Assembly (NCBI GenBank): GCA_005110385.1
Contig: DUDT01000017.1
Location: 1 to 35,853 of the forward strand
Direction of reading: 5' to 3'
DNA length: 35,853 bases
Source: Candidatus Melainabacteria bacterium
GTDB taxonomy: Bacteria; Cyanobacteriota; Vampirovibrionia; LMEP-6097
Shown here: piece after piece, positions 21,284-30,690 of the stretch
Numbering within the stretch: the first letter of the stretch is position 1
How the letters are laid out: each line of letters starts with the position of its first letter
The notes under the pieces: model-generated
What the model was told of the DNA's origin: nothing
Database searches by the model: none
Seen by the model: the letters and a program-made list of their open reading frames with translations, nothing else
Position numbers and translations under genes: made by a program

Positions 21284-22614
21284 AAGATAGTAATCAGACT
21301 TTAATAATAGATTTTAGTTTAGAGAAAATACTCGTCTCTATAAATTCTGTCGTCCGTAAAACCCAAGTCAGTAGTGAAGATTTTTTTAAAAAACCGAAGC
21401 AAGCACATCAGGATTTAAAGCAGGAACTAAAATCTTATGGCATTAGCTCTGCGAAGATCATTTTCTCTTTACCAATTCGCTATATAACTTATCAGGTTAT
21501 TCCACTTCCAGATGAAGCTCCTCAGGATGAAAAGCTTAAGCTAATGAGCATCGAATTAGATAGGGTTAATTTTCTTAATCTATTTTCTTGTGAAAGATTA
21601 AATGTTACGGAAAGAATGGTCGCAGGTGAGAGAATCTGTGATTATCTTTTAGTCGCCCCGCAGAAAGCTGTCCGGCTTAACTGCCTGAGTTTTTTAAAGA
21701 AAATAAACTCTAAACTTTATAAATTCGTCGCTAATTATAATCTTTTTAAACCAGAACGGGATTCTGAAATAATCTCAGCGTTTCCACACTCATCTAATAT
21801 GGAGATAGTCCTCTGGAGCTATTCTTTCCCTATCGCTATTTCTAATTTAAGTTCTACTAATGATCCAGCTAACGATCTAAATCGTTTTTTAGATATTTAT
21901 CAGAATGATCTTGAGAATAAAAATCTAAGCATAGAAAATATAGATATCTACGGTGCTAATCTAGGTGAGTATTCTTTTAGTAATTTAACTCATAAATTAA
22001 CTCTCAGAGAAGATTATGAAAGCTTTCTTATGGAGAACCTGCCTTCTGTAAGCTCTTTTCATGATATTACTAAAAAAGTTAAACTTCCCTCAGAGCCTTT
22101 TAGACTGGATTTCCCGAATCTTACCCATTTATCTGCTGTGATATTTTTAGCTTTTAGTTTACTTTTAGGGCTTTTCGCGACTCTACAGAATATGAGTTTA
22201 GACCAGAAGTATTTAGTGTTCCAGAATGAAGTCTCTCGGTATGAAAGGCAGATAGCAGAGAAGAAGCATATTAAGCAAGAGATAAGTGATTTAGAAAAAG
22301 AAAGAGAATTTTATTATTCGATAACTAGAAGGCGAGCACCTTGGGATTTAATCCTTAAAGAGCTTAGTAAATTAACTCCGAAAGGTTTATGGATAGAGCG
22401 TTTTAGTGCAGCTAAGAATAATGTAGTGATGATCGGTAAGGCAGAAAAAGTAAATGAGGTCTCAGGCTTCGCTGTGAATTTAAGTCATAGCTCAAAGTAT
22501 TTCTCTGAGGTACTTTTAAGTGGCTCACGAGATTATAGTGATGGACTGGTTTATAAGGAATTTCAGATTACGGCGAAGCTTAAGGCTCCAGAAGCGGTTT
22601 CAGCACCAAATTAG
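21280..22614 (+). CDS. Type IV pilus assembly protein, PilM/PilN-like fusion
   Basis: The TTG start overlaps the prepilin peptidase stop. Residues 1-about 270 look like a PilM/GspL-type cytoplasmic actin-like domain (early DFSLEKILVSI, FSLPIRYITYQVIPLP). One membrane span lies at about 285-303 (LSAVIFLAFSLLLGLFATL), then a periplasmic coiled coil (EVSRYERQIAEKKHIKQEIS) and a ferredoxin-like PilN domain (LILKELSKLTPKGLWIERFS and GKAEKVNEVSGFAVNLSHS). In most species PilM and PilN are separate genes; one chain as in GspL is also possible. PilO, PilQ and pilins are not in the window. Confidence 0.72.
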   Translation: MKDSNQTLIIDFSLEKILVSINSVVRKTQVSSEDFFKKPKQAHQDLKQELKSYGISSAKIIFSLPIRYITYQVIPLPDEAPQDEKLKLMSIELDRVNFLNLFSCERLNVTERMVAGERICDYLLVAPQKAVRLNCLSFLKKINSKLYKFVANYNLFKPERDSEIISAFPHSSNMEIVLWSYSFPIAISNLSSTNDPANDLNRFLDIYQNDLENKNLSIENIDIYGANLGEYSFSNLTHKLTLREDYESFLMENLPSVSSFHDITKKVKLPSEPFRLDFPNLTHLSAVIFLAFSLLLGLFATLQNMSLDQKYLVFQNEVSRYERQIAEKKHIKQEISDLEKEREFYYSITRRRAPWDLILKELSKLTPKGLWIERFSAAKNNVVMIGKAEKVNEVSGFAVNLSHSSKYFSEVLLSGSRDYSDGLVYKEFQITAKLKAPEAVSAPN

Positions 22615-22663
22615 CTCTTATTGTTTCTAATGATGTGGCTTTTTTAATCAAAAGGGGGAGGGG

Positions 22664-24436
22664 TTAAATATCTAGAATTTTTCTATAGCGAGCTAAAATT
22701 ATTTCCTCCTCACTTAATGTTTTTTGCTTCACTTGTGGTGGTGTTAACTTTTGTTCTAAATGATTCACAGTAGCTAGTCTTTTTATGAAAGGACTTTGTT
22801 GCAGACATTCGGCTAAATCTCCTTGCCTGAAAGGAATTGAGTCATATACTGATGATGGCTCACCTTCTTCTGGATTATATGACTTCCGCGGGACCAACGG
22901 CCTTAATAAACTATTTAGGTGGCTAATGTCTCTAGCTTCTTTAATAGCCCTTAGATAAAATTCTTTTGCTGCCGTTTTAATATCATCATCTTTAAACTTC
23001 ATTAACTCAAGTAGAGATTCACCCATAACGCCAGAAGAAGTACCATCAGAAGACTTTTTTAAATAATCTAGTAATAAATTTTTAAATTCCTTGAATTGCT
23101 CTGTTCCGGGACTTTCAGTATTTTGAAAATCATTGAAAATTCTTGTCGTTTTCTCCGTCATTTGATTTAAAAATGAAAAGAAAAAAGATCTATCGTTTTT
23201 AGATTCCCTAAGACCGTTTAGGATAATATCATATAAAGCTTCTTGATTATAATGTTTATTGCTTGTTTCTTCTTGAGCGAAGACAAACCGGAAGGCTTCC
23301 CCTAAGACTGCCTGTCGAGGTGTTTGATTATTTAGAGGAACAACAATGCTCCTAAAACTCGAGAACCAGTTAGGGTCTTGAAGAGTTTCAAGTATTATGT
23401 TCTTAAATTCTGCTCTCTGCTCTGGGCTTAAGATACGCTGACGAGACAGGTCGGATAGAAACCCATTTTTAGCAGTAGGTTTGAGAAACTTAAGTCTCAT
23501 TAAGGCTTCAGTCTGTTCTAGAATTATCTTTATCAGTGGAAATTTACTGTAAAAATCACTACCATCACTGCTTGGAGAAAATTGATCATATATTGCTTTA
23601 ATATGAGTGATTGTCTGTGATAACTTATCTTTATATACTCCGGCTTTAAATAATTCCAATGAAAATGAATCTGGCTTAGCTGGGAGGAGGTTAGCCTTTA
23701 AGAATTTTTCAGTTTGACCTACTAAAACCTCTTTTTCCAAAGGAGCTGGTTCTTTTTCAATTCTATACCTACTGGCTTGAAGATATAAATTTATAAAAGA
23801 TAGTCTTAAGTCCAACTCAGACTCCTTGATCGTTTTTAATGCATTTACGATTCTTGCCTGATGAAGCTCATAGACGTCAGCTTCTTGCGCTGCAGACCCC
23901 GGCCAATAAGTATAACGAGCGTTACGCAAGTCGTTTAAAACATCTGTTTCGAACTTTAGATAATCCATTTGAGGGGTAGCATTGTAAGGGCTTTGATGAA
24001 CCCTAGCGAAAACTTCGAAAGGTATAGGAGTTTTGATTTGTTCTACTAAATGTAAATAAGACGGAGGACTTTCTTCTGCATCGTCTGAATTCATATAGTT
24101 TTGATGTTGTTTTAAAATTCCCTTAAACTCTGTGATGCTTGACTTTAAATTATCGTAATAAGCAGTGACATCTTGCCAAGAATGACAACTAGCTTCTCTC
24201 GGATCTCGCAAAGAACGACGATTAACTTCTCTTGAAAATCTGCTAGTCACTGGGTCTAATGTTGCTGGGGGGGGTTCTTTATTAACACTCTGAGTATCAC
24301 CCACTGCTCCGCTTGGGGAATTGGGATGTTGTAATGCAGGTGTATAGTAATCTGCTGTTAACAATTTCCTATACCTTTCAATTTCTCTAGGTTCAGCATC
24401 CCTATTGGTGAAATTCGGTAATCTAGACATATCCAT
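22664..24436 (-). CDS. Large helical protein of unknown function, about 590 aa
   Basis: I take ATG 24436 as the start because TTG 24502 coincides with the -35 of a good promoter (TTGCTT-18-TATAAT), placing the mRNA start near 24466. The product is soluble, charged and nearly all helix, with no signal peptide, membrane span, Cys cluster or nucleotide-binding loop. Its N-terminal PREIERYRKLL and C-terminal EEIILARYRKIL carry a shared RYRK-(L/I)-L motif at both ends. Residues about 40-80 are Pro/Ser-rich and look disordered. I do not recognise a family. Size, disorder and a strong promoter of its own suggest a lineage-specific protein, perhaps an effector or structural protein, but this is a guess. 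Confidence 0.65.
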   Translation of the reverse strand: MDMSRLPNFTNRDAEPREIERYRKLLTADYYTPALQHPNSPSGAVGDTQSVNKEPPPATLDPVTSRFSREVNRRSLRDPREASCHSWQDVTAYYDNLKSSITEFKGILKQHQNYMNSDDAEESPPSYLHLVEQIKTPIPFEVFARVHQSPYNATPQMDYLKFETDVLNDLRNARYTYWPGSAAQEADVYELHQARIVNALKTIKESELDLRLSFINLYLQASRYRIEKEPAPLEKEVLVGQTEKFLKANLLPAKPDSFSLELFKAGVYKDKLSQTITHIKAIYDQFSPSSDGSDFYSKFPLIKIILEQTEALMRLKFLKPTAKNGFLSDLSRQRILSPEQRAEFKNIILETLQDPNWFSSFRSIVVPLNNQTPRQAVLGEAFRFVFAQEETSNKHYNQEALYDIILNGLRESKNDRSFFFSFLNQMTEKTTRIFNDFQNTESPGTEQFKEFKNLLLDYLKKSSDGTSSGVMGESLLELMKFKDDDIKTAAKEFYLRAIKEARDISHLNSLLRPLVPRKSYNPEEGEPSSVYDSIPFRQGDLAECLQQSPFIKRLATVNHLEQKLTPPQVKQKTLSEEEIILARYRKILDI

Positions 24437-24472
24437 AACATTATCTCTGTTTTTATTTTTATTGATCTGAAA

Positions 24473-24502
24473 ATTATAATCTGTCAATAGGTATTTAAGC
24501 AA
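24473..24502 (-). promoter_or_regulatory. Promoter of the 22664-24436 gene
   Basis: Minus strand TTGCTT (24502-24497), 18 nt, TATAAT (24478-24473). Start of transcription near 24466 leaves a 30-nt leader with GAGATAAT before the ATG. Confidence 0.6.
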
Positions 24503-24542
24503 TTATTAAAACTAAGATTTTTTTTAATTATGCTATTCCTAG

Positions 24543-24548
24543 TAAAAT
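24543..24548 (+). promoter_or_regulatory. -10 box of elbB
   Basis: TAAAAT, 7 nt before ATG at 24556, no ribosome site. Divergent from the 22664-24436 gene. Confidence 0.45.
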
Positions 24549-24555
24549 AAAGTTT

Positions 24556-25248
24556 ATGGAAAAGAAAAAAGTTTTAGTTTTACTCGCTGGCTCTGGAGCT
24601 AAAGATGGTAGCGAAATTCGAGAGGCTGTATTAACACTAACAGCAATAGAAAAAGCTGGAATGAGTTTTCAATGTACTGCACCTAGCAAGCTACAAACAG
24701 ATGTAATTAATTTTATAGATGGTTCTGTGTTAAATGAAGAGCGTAATGTTCTCGTGGAAGCCGCTCGCATAGCTCGCGGCGACATACTTAATCTTGCAAC
24801 TGTTTCCATGAATGATTATGATGCTCTTGCAATTCCTGGTGGTTTTGGGGTAGCTAAAAATCTCTGTAGTTTTGCTGTAGACGGGGTGAAAGCTACTGTC
24901 GATGCAGATGCTAAAAGAATTATCCGCGAAGCGTTTACTATGAAGAAAGCTATTTTAGCTATCTGTATCGCCCCCGCTTTAGTAGCTCTTTCTTTGCATG
25001 ATTTAGAACCAGAGATTTTACTCACCTTGGGTCTGGATGACGGTCCTAATCAGGCTCTTGAAACTATAGGTGTAAAATCAGCTAAATGTTTAAGCACGGA
25101 ATGTATAGTGGATGAAAAGAATAAGATAGTTTCCTCACCTGCTTACATGGATGATCACGCAAGTCTTGTGGATTTAGATATGGGGATTAATAAGGCGATG
25201 ATAGCTTTTAGTAATTTTGTAGAGGATCTAGAAACTATTCAGACTTAA
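24556..25248 (+). CDS. elbB: ElbB-like glyoxalase (DJ-1/PfpI family)
   Basis: 230 residues in the isoprenoid-linked ElbB (YhbL) branch of the DJ-1/PfpI class. GSGAKDGSEIREAVLTLTAI (12-31) is the family's N-terminal block and ICIAPA with Cys137 the nucleophile elbow. IPGGFGVAKNLC is the glycine loop, and DDGPNQALETIGVKS matches the ElbB-type C-terminal part. The family has glyoxalase III-like activity; a link with isoprenoid synthesis comes from genetic work elsewhere. Its end overlaps the convergent permease gene by 4 bases. Confidence 0.88.
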   Translation: MEKKKVLVLLAGSGAKDGSEIREAVLTLTAIEKAGMSFQCTAPSKLQTDVINFIDGSVLNEERNVLVEAARIARGDILNLATVSMNDYDALAIPGGFGVAKNLCSFAVDGVKATVDADAKRIIREAFTMKKAILAICIAPALVALSLHDLEPEILLTLGLDDGPNQALETIGVKSAKCLSTECIVDEKNKIVSSPAYMDDHASLVDLDMGINKAMIAFSNFVEDLETIQT

Positions 25249-26282
25249 ATATCCTTTATTCTCGGATCTATCTTTTTTAAAACCAAGTCAGCTAGGAGGT
25301 TACCTAAGACTAGCATTAAGCTTCCCAGTAAAAGGTTAGCCATCACTATGTTAATATCCTGTTTTCTTGCTGCTTCTAAAGTAAGTAAGCCTAGCCCAGG
25401 GTAAGCTAGAACCATTTCTATAAGAGCAGAGCCGGCGAATAAGCCCGCAAGCTCGAAACCGAATAAAGTAACTAAAGGATTAATCGCATTTCTTAAAGCA
25501 TGTTTCCAGATGACTATGTCGAATTTCAGACCTTTCGCTAAGGCAGTTCTAATATAAGGTCTATCTAATATCTCTAGTAAATTTGCTCGCATCTGTCTCT
25601 GTATGCTAGGTATGCTGAGTAGAGTAAGTATGCTGACTGGAATAAATAAGTGCCTAGTTATATCTATAAGGCGTTCAAAAAAATTCATCTCATCTATAAC
25701 GACACTAGTAAGCCCGCCGATAGGAAACCAGCCGCTGTAAAGAGCGAACAGTAGCATGAATATGGCGAGTATAAAACTGGGCATCGCCATTAAAGAGGAT
25801 AGTAAGAACCTTACAGAGAGATCTAGTAAGCTGTTTTGCTTAATCGCACAGATTATCCCAAGCGGAATTGCGATAAGCCAACTGAAGAAAATCGCACAGA
25901 GATTTAAAATCAAAGTGTTTTTCAAGGCTGGTATTATGACATCTATGACTTTTTGATTGGCTTGAGTGTAGCCGAGATCTCCTTTAATTAAATTACTTAA
26001 CCATGTTAGATACTGATAGAAAAAGCCTTTATCTAAGCCTAGTCTTTTAGATTCAGCTTCTATTTGAGCAGCTGAAATCGCTGGATTTAACCTAAGGTCA
26101 GCAAGAGGATCACCAGTCTGTATCTGAATTTCTTTAGTATCAAGATGTATAAAAGCTATATCTAACTTTATTTTAGGGATTTTAAAATCAGCTTTCATTA
26201 AGCTAAAAGTTAGAAAGCTTATAAACAGTGACAGAAAGATGAGATGAATAAATCTTTTAGAAATATAAATTAAATCACTCAT
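25245..26282 (-). CDS. ABC transporter permease, DppB/OppB type
   Basis: 345 residues with an N-terminal membrane span, a periplasmic segment (to about 80) with the DPLADLRLNPA-type pattern seen in peptide permeases, and five more spans. IRTALAKGLKFDIVIWKHALRNAINPL (about 246-272) holds the coupling EAA loop, and KIDPRIKD ends it as in DppB relatives. Likely imports peptides or nickel-like solutes. The partner permease, ATPases and binding protein are not in this window. Overlaps the clc stop by 4 nt (ATGA), so translationally coupled. Confidence 0.82.
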   Translation of the reverse strand: MSDLIYISKRFIHLIFLSLFISFLTFSLMKADFKIPKIKLDIAFIHLDTKEIQIQTGDPLADLRLNPAISAAQIEAESKRLGLDKGFFYQYLTWLSNLIKGDLGYTQANQKVIDVIIPALKNTLILNLCAIFFSWLIAIPLGIICAIKQNSLLDLSVRFLLSSLMAMPSFILAIFMLLFALYSGWFPIGGLTSVVIDEMNFFERLIDITRHLFIPVSILTLLSIPSIQRQMRANLLEILDRPYIRTALAKGLKFDIVIWKHALRNAINPLVTLFGFELAGLFAGSALIEMVLAYPGLGLLTLEAARKQDINIVMANLLLGSLMLVLGNLLADLVLKKIDPRIKDI

Positions 26283-27997
26283 GGTTCATCTATTTCTTTA
26301 GTTGCCTCGAAATTAATAATATCGGATCTAGTCATTATACCGATTAGCTTTTTAGGATTCTGTTTATCGACGATTAATAATCTGCCTATATTATGCTCAT
26401 GTAAGCTAATAATCGCTTGGTGAAGGTTATCATCTTCGGTAAGTATGATAAGTGATTTTGACATTACCTGAGAGACTTTAGTATTTCTTTTGAGATTTTC
26501 TTTTAGAGCCTGTTTTAGGTCGTTACGGCTAACTATGCCGACTAGATTCTGTTCAGCATCTACTACAGGTAATGCACCATGAGTGGTTCTTTGAAATACT
26601 CTATTTAAAGAGCTAAGTGAAATATTCTCCTCTACACATTCAGGGTCTAGAGCCATAGCCTCTTTAACACTAAATTGCTGTAAATAAGAGGGACTGGTGT
26701 ATTGATTTAGTTTTATGCCTTGACGAGAGAGAAGATTTTCGTATATTCCACCTAGATGTAATTTTTCAGAAGTTACATTTGCGATAATACAAGAGAACAT
26801 TAAGGGAAGTACTAAGTCATAGTTACCAGTTAGTTCAAAGAGCATGACTATGCTGGTGATAGGCGCTCTAGAAATAGCTGTGAAAAAGGCTCCCATTCCC
26901 ACAAAAGCGAAGGTCGAGGGATTTAAATCAAGAAAAGGAAATAATGAATTTAAACTATTTCCGAACATTGCTCCTAGCAAGGCTCCTAGGATTAAGGATG
27001 GTGCGAATATACCACCCGGAACGCCACTACCACAAGCTACTAAGGTGAGAATATATTTAAACAAGAATATTAATGGGATCATCCACCAAATATAAGCCTG
27101 TGCCAGCGTGCCTTCTAGAGTAGCGTGTCCTTCACCTATAGCTTCTGGTAACCATAGAGCAACTATGCCTGTTAGAAAACCAGCTATGCCGCCATGTGTC
27201 CAAGCTGGAATGAAACTTAATTTTTGTTGATAGAAATTTAAGGATTTTAAGATGGATTTTTGGAAGCTAATGCCGATAACACCACAAACTATGCCTAGTA
27301 TTATATAAAGAGGAATTGAGCTGAGGCTCATTCCAGAACTGGATTGAAAATGAAAAGCAAAGAAATCACCATAGAGTAATCTACAGGTGATCGCAGCAGA
27401 GACCGTGCCGACTATGGCTGGTCCGAGAGAAGTACTGGAAAAATCTTTATCTAATTCTTCGATAATAAAAAGTACGCCAGCGATAGGAGTATTAAAAGCA
27501 GCAGCTAGACCAGCTCCGGCTCCGCTCGCTAAGGCTCTTTTTTGGTGTTTACTATTCATGAGCCTTGCGATTTTACTGCCTAGACCAGCACCTATGTGAA
27601 TCGTCGGTCCTTCACGCCCTAGTGATAAACCTGAAGCGATTCCCACTATAGCTCCAATGAGTTTTACTATTACGGTTCTTAGTCTAATCGTGATGTTTGG
27701 GTTATTTAGAGCGTGCTTAACTTGTGGTATGCCACTACCGCCAGCATCTTTAGCATATTTATGAGTAATAAATCCAGCAAATAAACCTCCACAGGTACAG
27801 ATGATAATCGGGTAGAGCCATTCATACCAGTATTCGCGATGATAGAGGTTATAGTAGAAAAGGTGACTTAATTTCTCGGTTAAAACCCTGAATGCGACTG
27901 CGATACAGCCAACTATAACTCCAATTAAAGCAACCCTAAGTAAAATCTGAGTCTTGGTGTCAAAGCTTTTTAAAAAAAGGTATTTAAGTCTGCGCAA
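26279..27997 (-). CDS. ClC-family chloride transporter with two CBS domains
   Basis: Residues 15-about 430 are the ClC membrane domain: GGSGIPQVK (86-94), GREGPTIHIGAG (127-138) with gating Glu129, and GSGVPGGIFAPSLILGALLG near 330. The second Glu pair (FIIEELDKDF) is present, as in proton-coupled exchangers. C-terminal about 435-572 is a CBS pair (VVDAEQNLVGIVSRNDLKQAL and HNIGRLLIVDK), which senses adenine nucleotides in relatives. Starts at TTG 27997, 8 nt after der ends. No Shine-Dalgarno is obvious, so translation may re-initiate from der. Confidence 0.9.
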   Translation of the reverse strand: MRRLKYLFLKSFDTKTQILLRVALIGVIVGCIAVAFRVLTEKLSHLFYYNLYHREYWYEWLYPIIICTCGGLFAGFITHKYAKDAGGSGIPQVKHALNNPNITIRLRTVIVKLIGAIVGIASGLSLGREGPTIHIGAGLGSKIARLMNSKHQKRALASGAGAGLAAAFNTPIAGVLFIIEELDKDFSSTSLGPAIVGTVSAAITCRLLYGDFFAFHFQSSSGMSLSSIPLYIILGIVCGVIGISFQKSILKSLNFYQQKLSFIPAWTHGGIAGFLTGIVALWLPEAIGEGHATLEGTLAQAYIWWMIPLIFLFKYILTLVACGSGVPGGIFAPSLILGALLGAMFGNSLNSLFPFLDLNPSTFAFVGMGAFFTAISRAPITSIVMLFELTGNYDLVLPLMFSCIIANVTSEKLHLGGIYENLLSRQGIKLNQYTSPSYLQQFSVKEAMALDPECVEENISLSSLNRVFQRTTHGALPVVDAEQNLVGIVSRNDLKQALKENLKRNTKVSQVMSKSLIILTEDDNLHQAIISLHEHNIGRLLIVDKQNPKKLIGIMTRSDIINFEATKEIDEP

Positions 27998-28005
27998 CTG
28001 AGCTT

Positions 28006-29352
28006 TTATTCTTCTTGTGTTTTAAATTTTATCAAAATAGGTGTACCAATAAAGCCGAAATACTCTCGAAGTTTTTTCTCTATAAATCTCACGAAGGTAG
28101 GAGGGATTAATTCAGGATAGTTCGCAAATAGCAGAAACTCTGGTGGTTCCGTGGTTATCTGTGTCGCATATTTAATCTTGATCGCTTTCTGTTTTACTAT
28201 CGGTGGCGGCTGTAAAGAGAGGATATCTCTCAGAACTTTATTAAGTAGATTAGTTTCTATGCGCCGTTTATGCTGTTCACTGACTTCTATGGCTCTTGTC
28301 CATATCTTGTCAGTTCTAGTACCTTCTAGGGCTGATATAAATTCTATTGGTGCATAGTCAACGAATCTCAATTTAAACAAAAGCTCTTCTTTAAAGGCTT
28401 TTAATTTGGTTTGGTCATTCTTAATTTCTGGATCTACTATGTCCCATTTATTCATAGCGATTACACAAGCTCTACCTTTACTCTGTATCAGTGCTGCGAT
28501 TTTCTGATCTTGCTCGCTTACTATATCGTCTTGAGTGCTATCTAGAATTAAAATAGCTACATCACAGCGAGCTATGCTGTGAGTTGTTCTTATCGTCGAA
28601 TATCTTTCTATTTCTTCTTGAACTTTAGACTTTCTTCTAAGCCCAGCCGTGTCTATTAACTCAAATTTATGACCGTGTCTATTTAGGAAAATGTTTATGG
28701 AATCTCGTGTAGTACCACTAACGTCACTCACGATGGATCTTTCTTCTCCAATGAGTTTGTTATAGAGACTGGATTTCCCGACATTAGGCTTACCGATAAA
28801 AGCGATCTTAATAGACTCTTCTGGCTTTTCATCACTAGCTTTTAGCCCAGCACCATAATTTTCAATAATATCGGTTAGCATATTGTTTAATCCTACTGAA
28901 CCATGTAAGGCACTGAAGCCATAAACCTTGTCGAAGCCAAGTTTATAAAAATCATAGACGAGGCTTTCTCTTTCTACACTATCGACTTTATTAACAGCGA
29001 CATAGACTCTGTCAAAGAATTTCTCTCTTAAGATGCTGCATATCCTCTGGTCTTCTGTTGTCATACCAGTATTAACGTCGAGTAAAAATACTATCGCATC
29101 TGAATTTTCCATGGCGATTACCGCTTGGCGGTAAATATCGTCAGAAAAAGGATCTTGTTTATCAAAAGTTATTCCACCAGTGTCTAAAATAGTGAAAGGG
29201 GTATCTTCCCATTCAAAAGTAACTTCTTTACGATCTCGCGTAATACCAGCTTTTTCGCCTACTATGCATACTTGTCTACCAGCTAATCTATTTACTAGAG
29301 TGCTTTTGCCGACATTAGGTCTGCCTATCAGTGAGATGCGAATGCTTTTCAT
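28006..29352 (-). CDS. der: Ribosome-assembly GTPase Der (EngA)
   Basis: Double GTPase needed for 50S maturation. First G domain: GRPNVGKST (10-18), DTGG (57-60) and NKVD (121-124). Second: GKPNVGKSS (187-195), DTAGLRRKSK and NKWD. The C-terminal KH-like domain ends FGFIGTPILIKFK. 448 residues, full length. Overlaps the end of coaBC by 38 bases, unusually long for this packed group, and is expected to be translated by coupling. Confidence 0.97.
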   Translation of the reverse strand: MKSIRISLIGRPNVGKSTLVNRLAGRQVCIVGEKAGITRDRKEVTFEWEDTPFTILDTGGITFDKQDPFSDDIYRQAVIAMENSDAIVFLLDVNTGMTTEDQRICSILREKFFDRVYVAVNKVDSVERESLVYDFYKLGFDKVYGFSALHGSVGLNNMLTDIIENYGAGLKASDEKPEESIKIAFIGKPNVGKSSLYNKLIGEERSIVSDVSGTTRDSINIFLNRHGHKFELIDTAGLRRKSKVQEEIERYSTIRTTHSIARCDVAILILDSTQDDIVSEQDQKIAALIQSKGRACVIAMNKWDIVDPEIKNDQTKLKAFKEELLFKLRFVDYAPIEFISALEGTRTDKIWTRAIEVSEQHKRRIETNLLNKVLRDILSLQPPPIVKQKAIKIKYATQITTEPPEFLLFANYPELIPPTFVRFIEKKLREYFGFIGTPILIKFKTQEE

Positions 29353-30685
29353 GTTTTGATTTTAGGATTAGACTTAAGTGATCTAATATATGATCAGCAC
29401 TTAAGGTTTTATCCTGCTTAACTAATTTTATAATTTCGAGTTCATTAGGATCATCTAATTTAGGATAAATTATATTAATTTCGCTTTCTTTGCTATTTAT
29501 AGCATCAACGCCATTCGCTATTATCATATCTAGATTTTTTTCTATTAATTTTTTTTGAGCATTTTCTATCAGGTCTTCAGATTCGAGAGAAAAGCCTACT
29601 GTTATTTGGACTGGGCTTTTTAGGGAAGATAAATGCTTGATTATATCGGGATTTTCTTTGAGTTCTAGGGTGACGGTATTTGCGGTATTATTATCTTTTT
29701 TAATTTTTTTCGATAAATGTTTCATTGGGCTGTAATCGGATACGGCTGCTGCCATTATTACAGCATCTACAGATTCATTAAAATTTCCTTCCATGGCTTG
29801 AAGCATTTCTTCTGATGAGTTAACTTGTAGAACTAATAGATTGGGATGATCTAGTAGAGCGGATTTTATAGGATCTTTTTTATAATTTACTGTAGATACA
29901 AGTATGACATTAGCGCCACGATAGAGGGCTTCTTGTGCTAGTGCAAATCCCATTTCTCCAGAGCTATCATTAGAAATGAATCTAACGGGATCTAAATATT
30001 CTTTAGTTCCACCAGCGCTGATAAGTATATTGTTGTCTAGCAAGTTCTGGGGTTTTCCTTTAGAATTGAATTGTAATTTAGAATACTTAGACAATATTTT
30101 CTTAGTTAGTATTTTATTTACTGTACTGATAATAGAGTCTAAATCTGCTAACCTACCTATTCCACTTGTTTTACAAGCCAAAGCTCCTGCGCTAGGTTGA
30201 ATTATTGAATAAGCATAGCTATCCTTTAGCTTCCTGGCATTATCTTGAACTCCTGGGTGCAGCCACATATTAGTATTCATAGCTGGAGCTATTACTACTG
30301 GAGCTTTAGTCGCTAGGATTATATCGTAGATTAAATCATCACTAATGGCATTAGCGAGTTTGCCGATGCAGTTAGCAGTCGCTGGAGCTATTAATACTAG
30401 ATCGGCGATTTGAGCTAAATGTATATGGTCTATGTAAGAGTTATTGAGAAAGGGATTTACGGTTGATTCTTCGACTGTATGTTTAGAGTCTTTAGTAAAT
30501 ACTCTGTTGCAGCTTATGACTTCTAAGCTTAGTGCACTGACGAAGCTTGCAGCTGAACTGCTTAGAATTACATAGACATTAGCTCCAAGTTTTTTTAACT
30601 GAGAAACCAATTCTACAGACTTATAACTAGCTATACCGCCAGTAACTCCAAGAACTATAGTCTTATTTTCAAGAGTCAGCTCCAC
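29315..30685 (-). CDS. coaBC: Bifunctional phosphopantothenoylcysteine decarboxylase/synthase
   Basis: Makes 4'-phosphopantetheine for coenzyme A. The CoaC half (to about 190) has GVTGGIASYKSVELVSQL, DHIHLAQ with His87, PAMNTNMW (135-142) and GALACKTSGIGRL with Cys171. The CoaB half has ISAGGTKEYLDPVRFISN, binding CTP and joining cysteine, and AAVSDY. 456 residues, including a somewhat Lys/Ser-rich tail. Follows the rpoZ-like gene after 5 nt, the order common in bacteria (gmk/adk, rpoZ, coaBC). Confidence 0.95.
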   Translation of the reverse strand: MELTLENKTIVLGVTGGIASYKSVELVSQLKKLGANVYVILSSSAASFVSALSLEVISCNRVFTKDSKHTVEESTVNPFLNNSYIDHIHLAQIADLVLIAPATANCIGKLANAISDDLIYDIILATKAPVVIAPAMNTNMWLHPGVQDNARKLKDSYAYSIIQPSAGALACKTSGIGRLADLDSIISTVNKILTKKILSKYSKLQFNSKGKPQNLLDNNILISAGGTKEYLDPVRFISNDSSGEMGFALAQEALYRGANVILVSTVNYKKDPIKSALLDHPNLLVLQVNSSEEMLQAMEGNFNESVDAVIMAAAVSDYSPMKHLSKKIKKDNNTANTVTLELKENPDIIKHLSSLKSPVQITVGFSLESEDLIENAQKKLIEKNLDMIIANGVDAINSKESEINIIYPKLDDPNELEIIKLVKQDKTLSADHILDHLSLILKSKHEKHSHLTDRQT

Positions 30686-30690
30686 TTGAG

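Noticed and set aside
22615-22663. Terminator between the convergent genes at 22614 and 22664
   Set aside because: There is a T-run but I could not find a paired stem in front of it on either strand.
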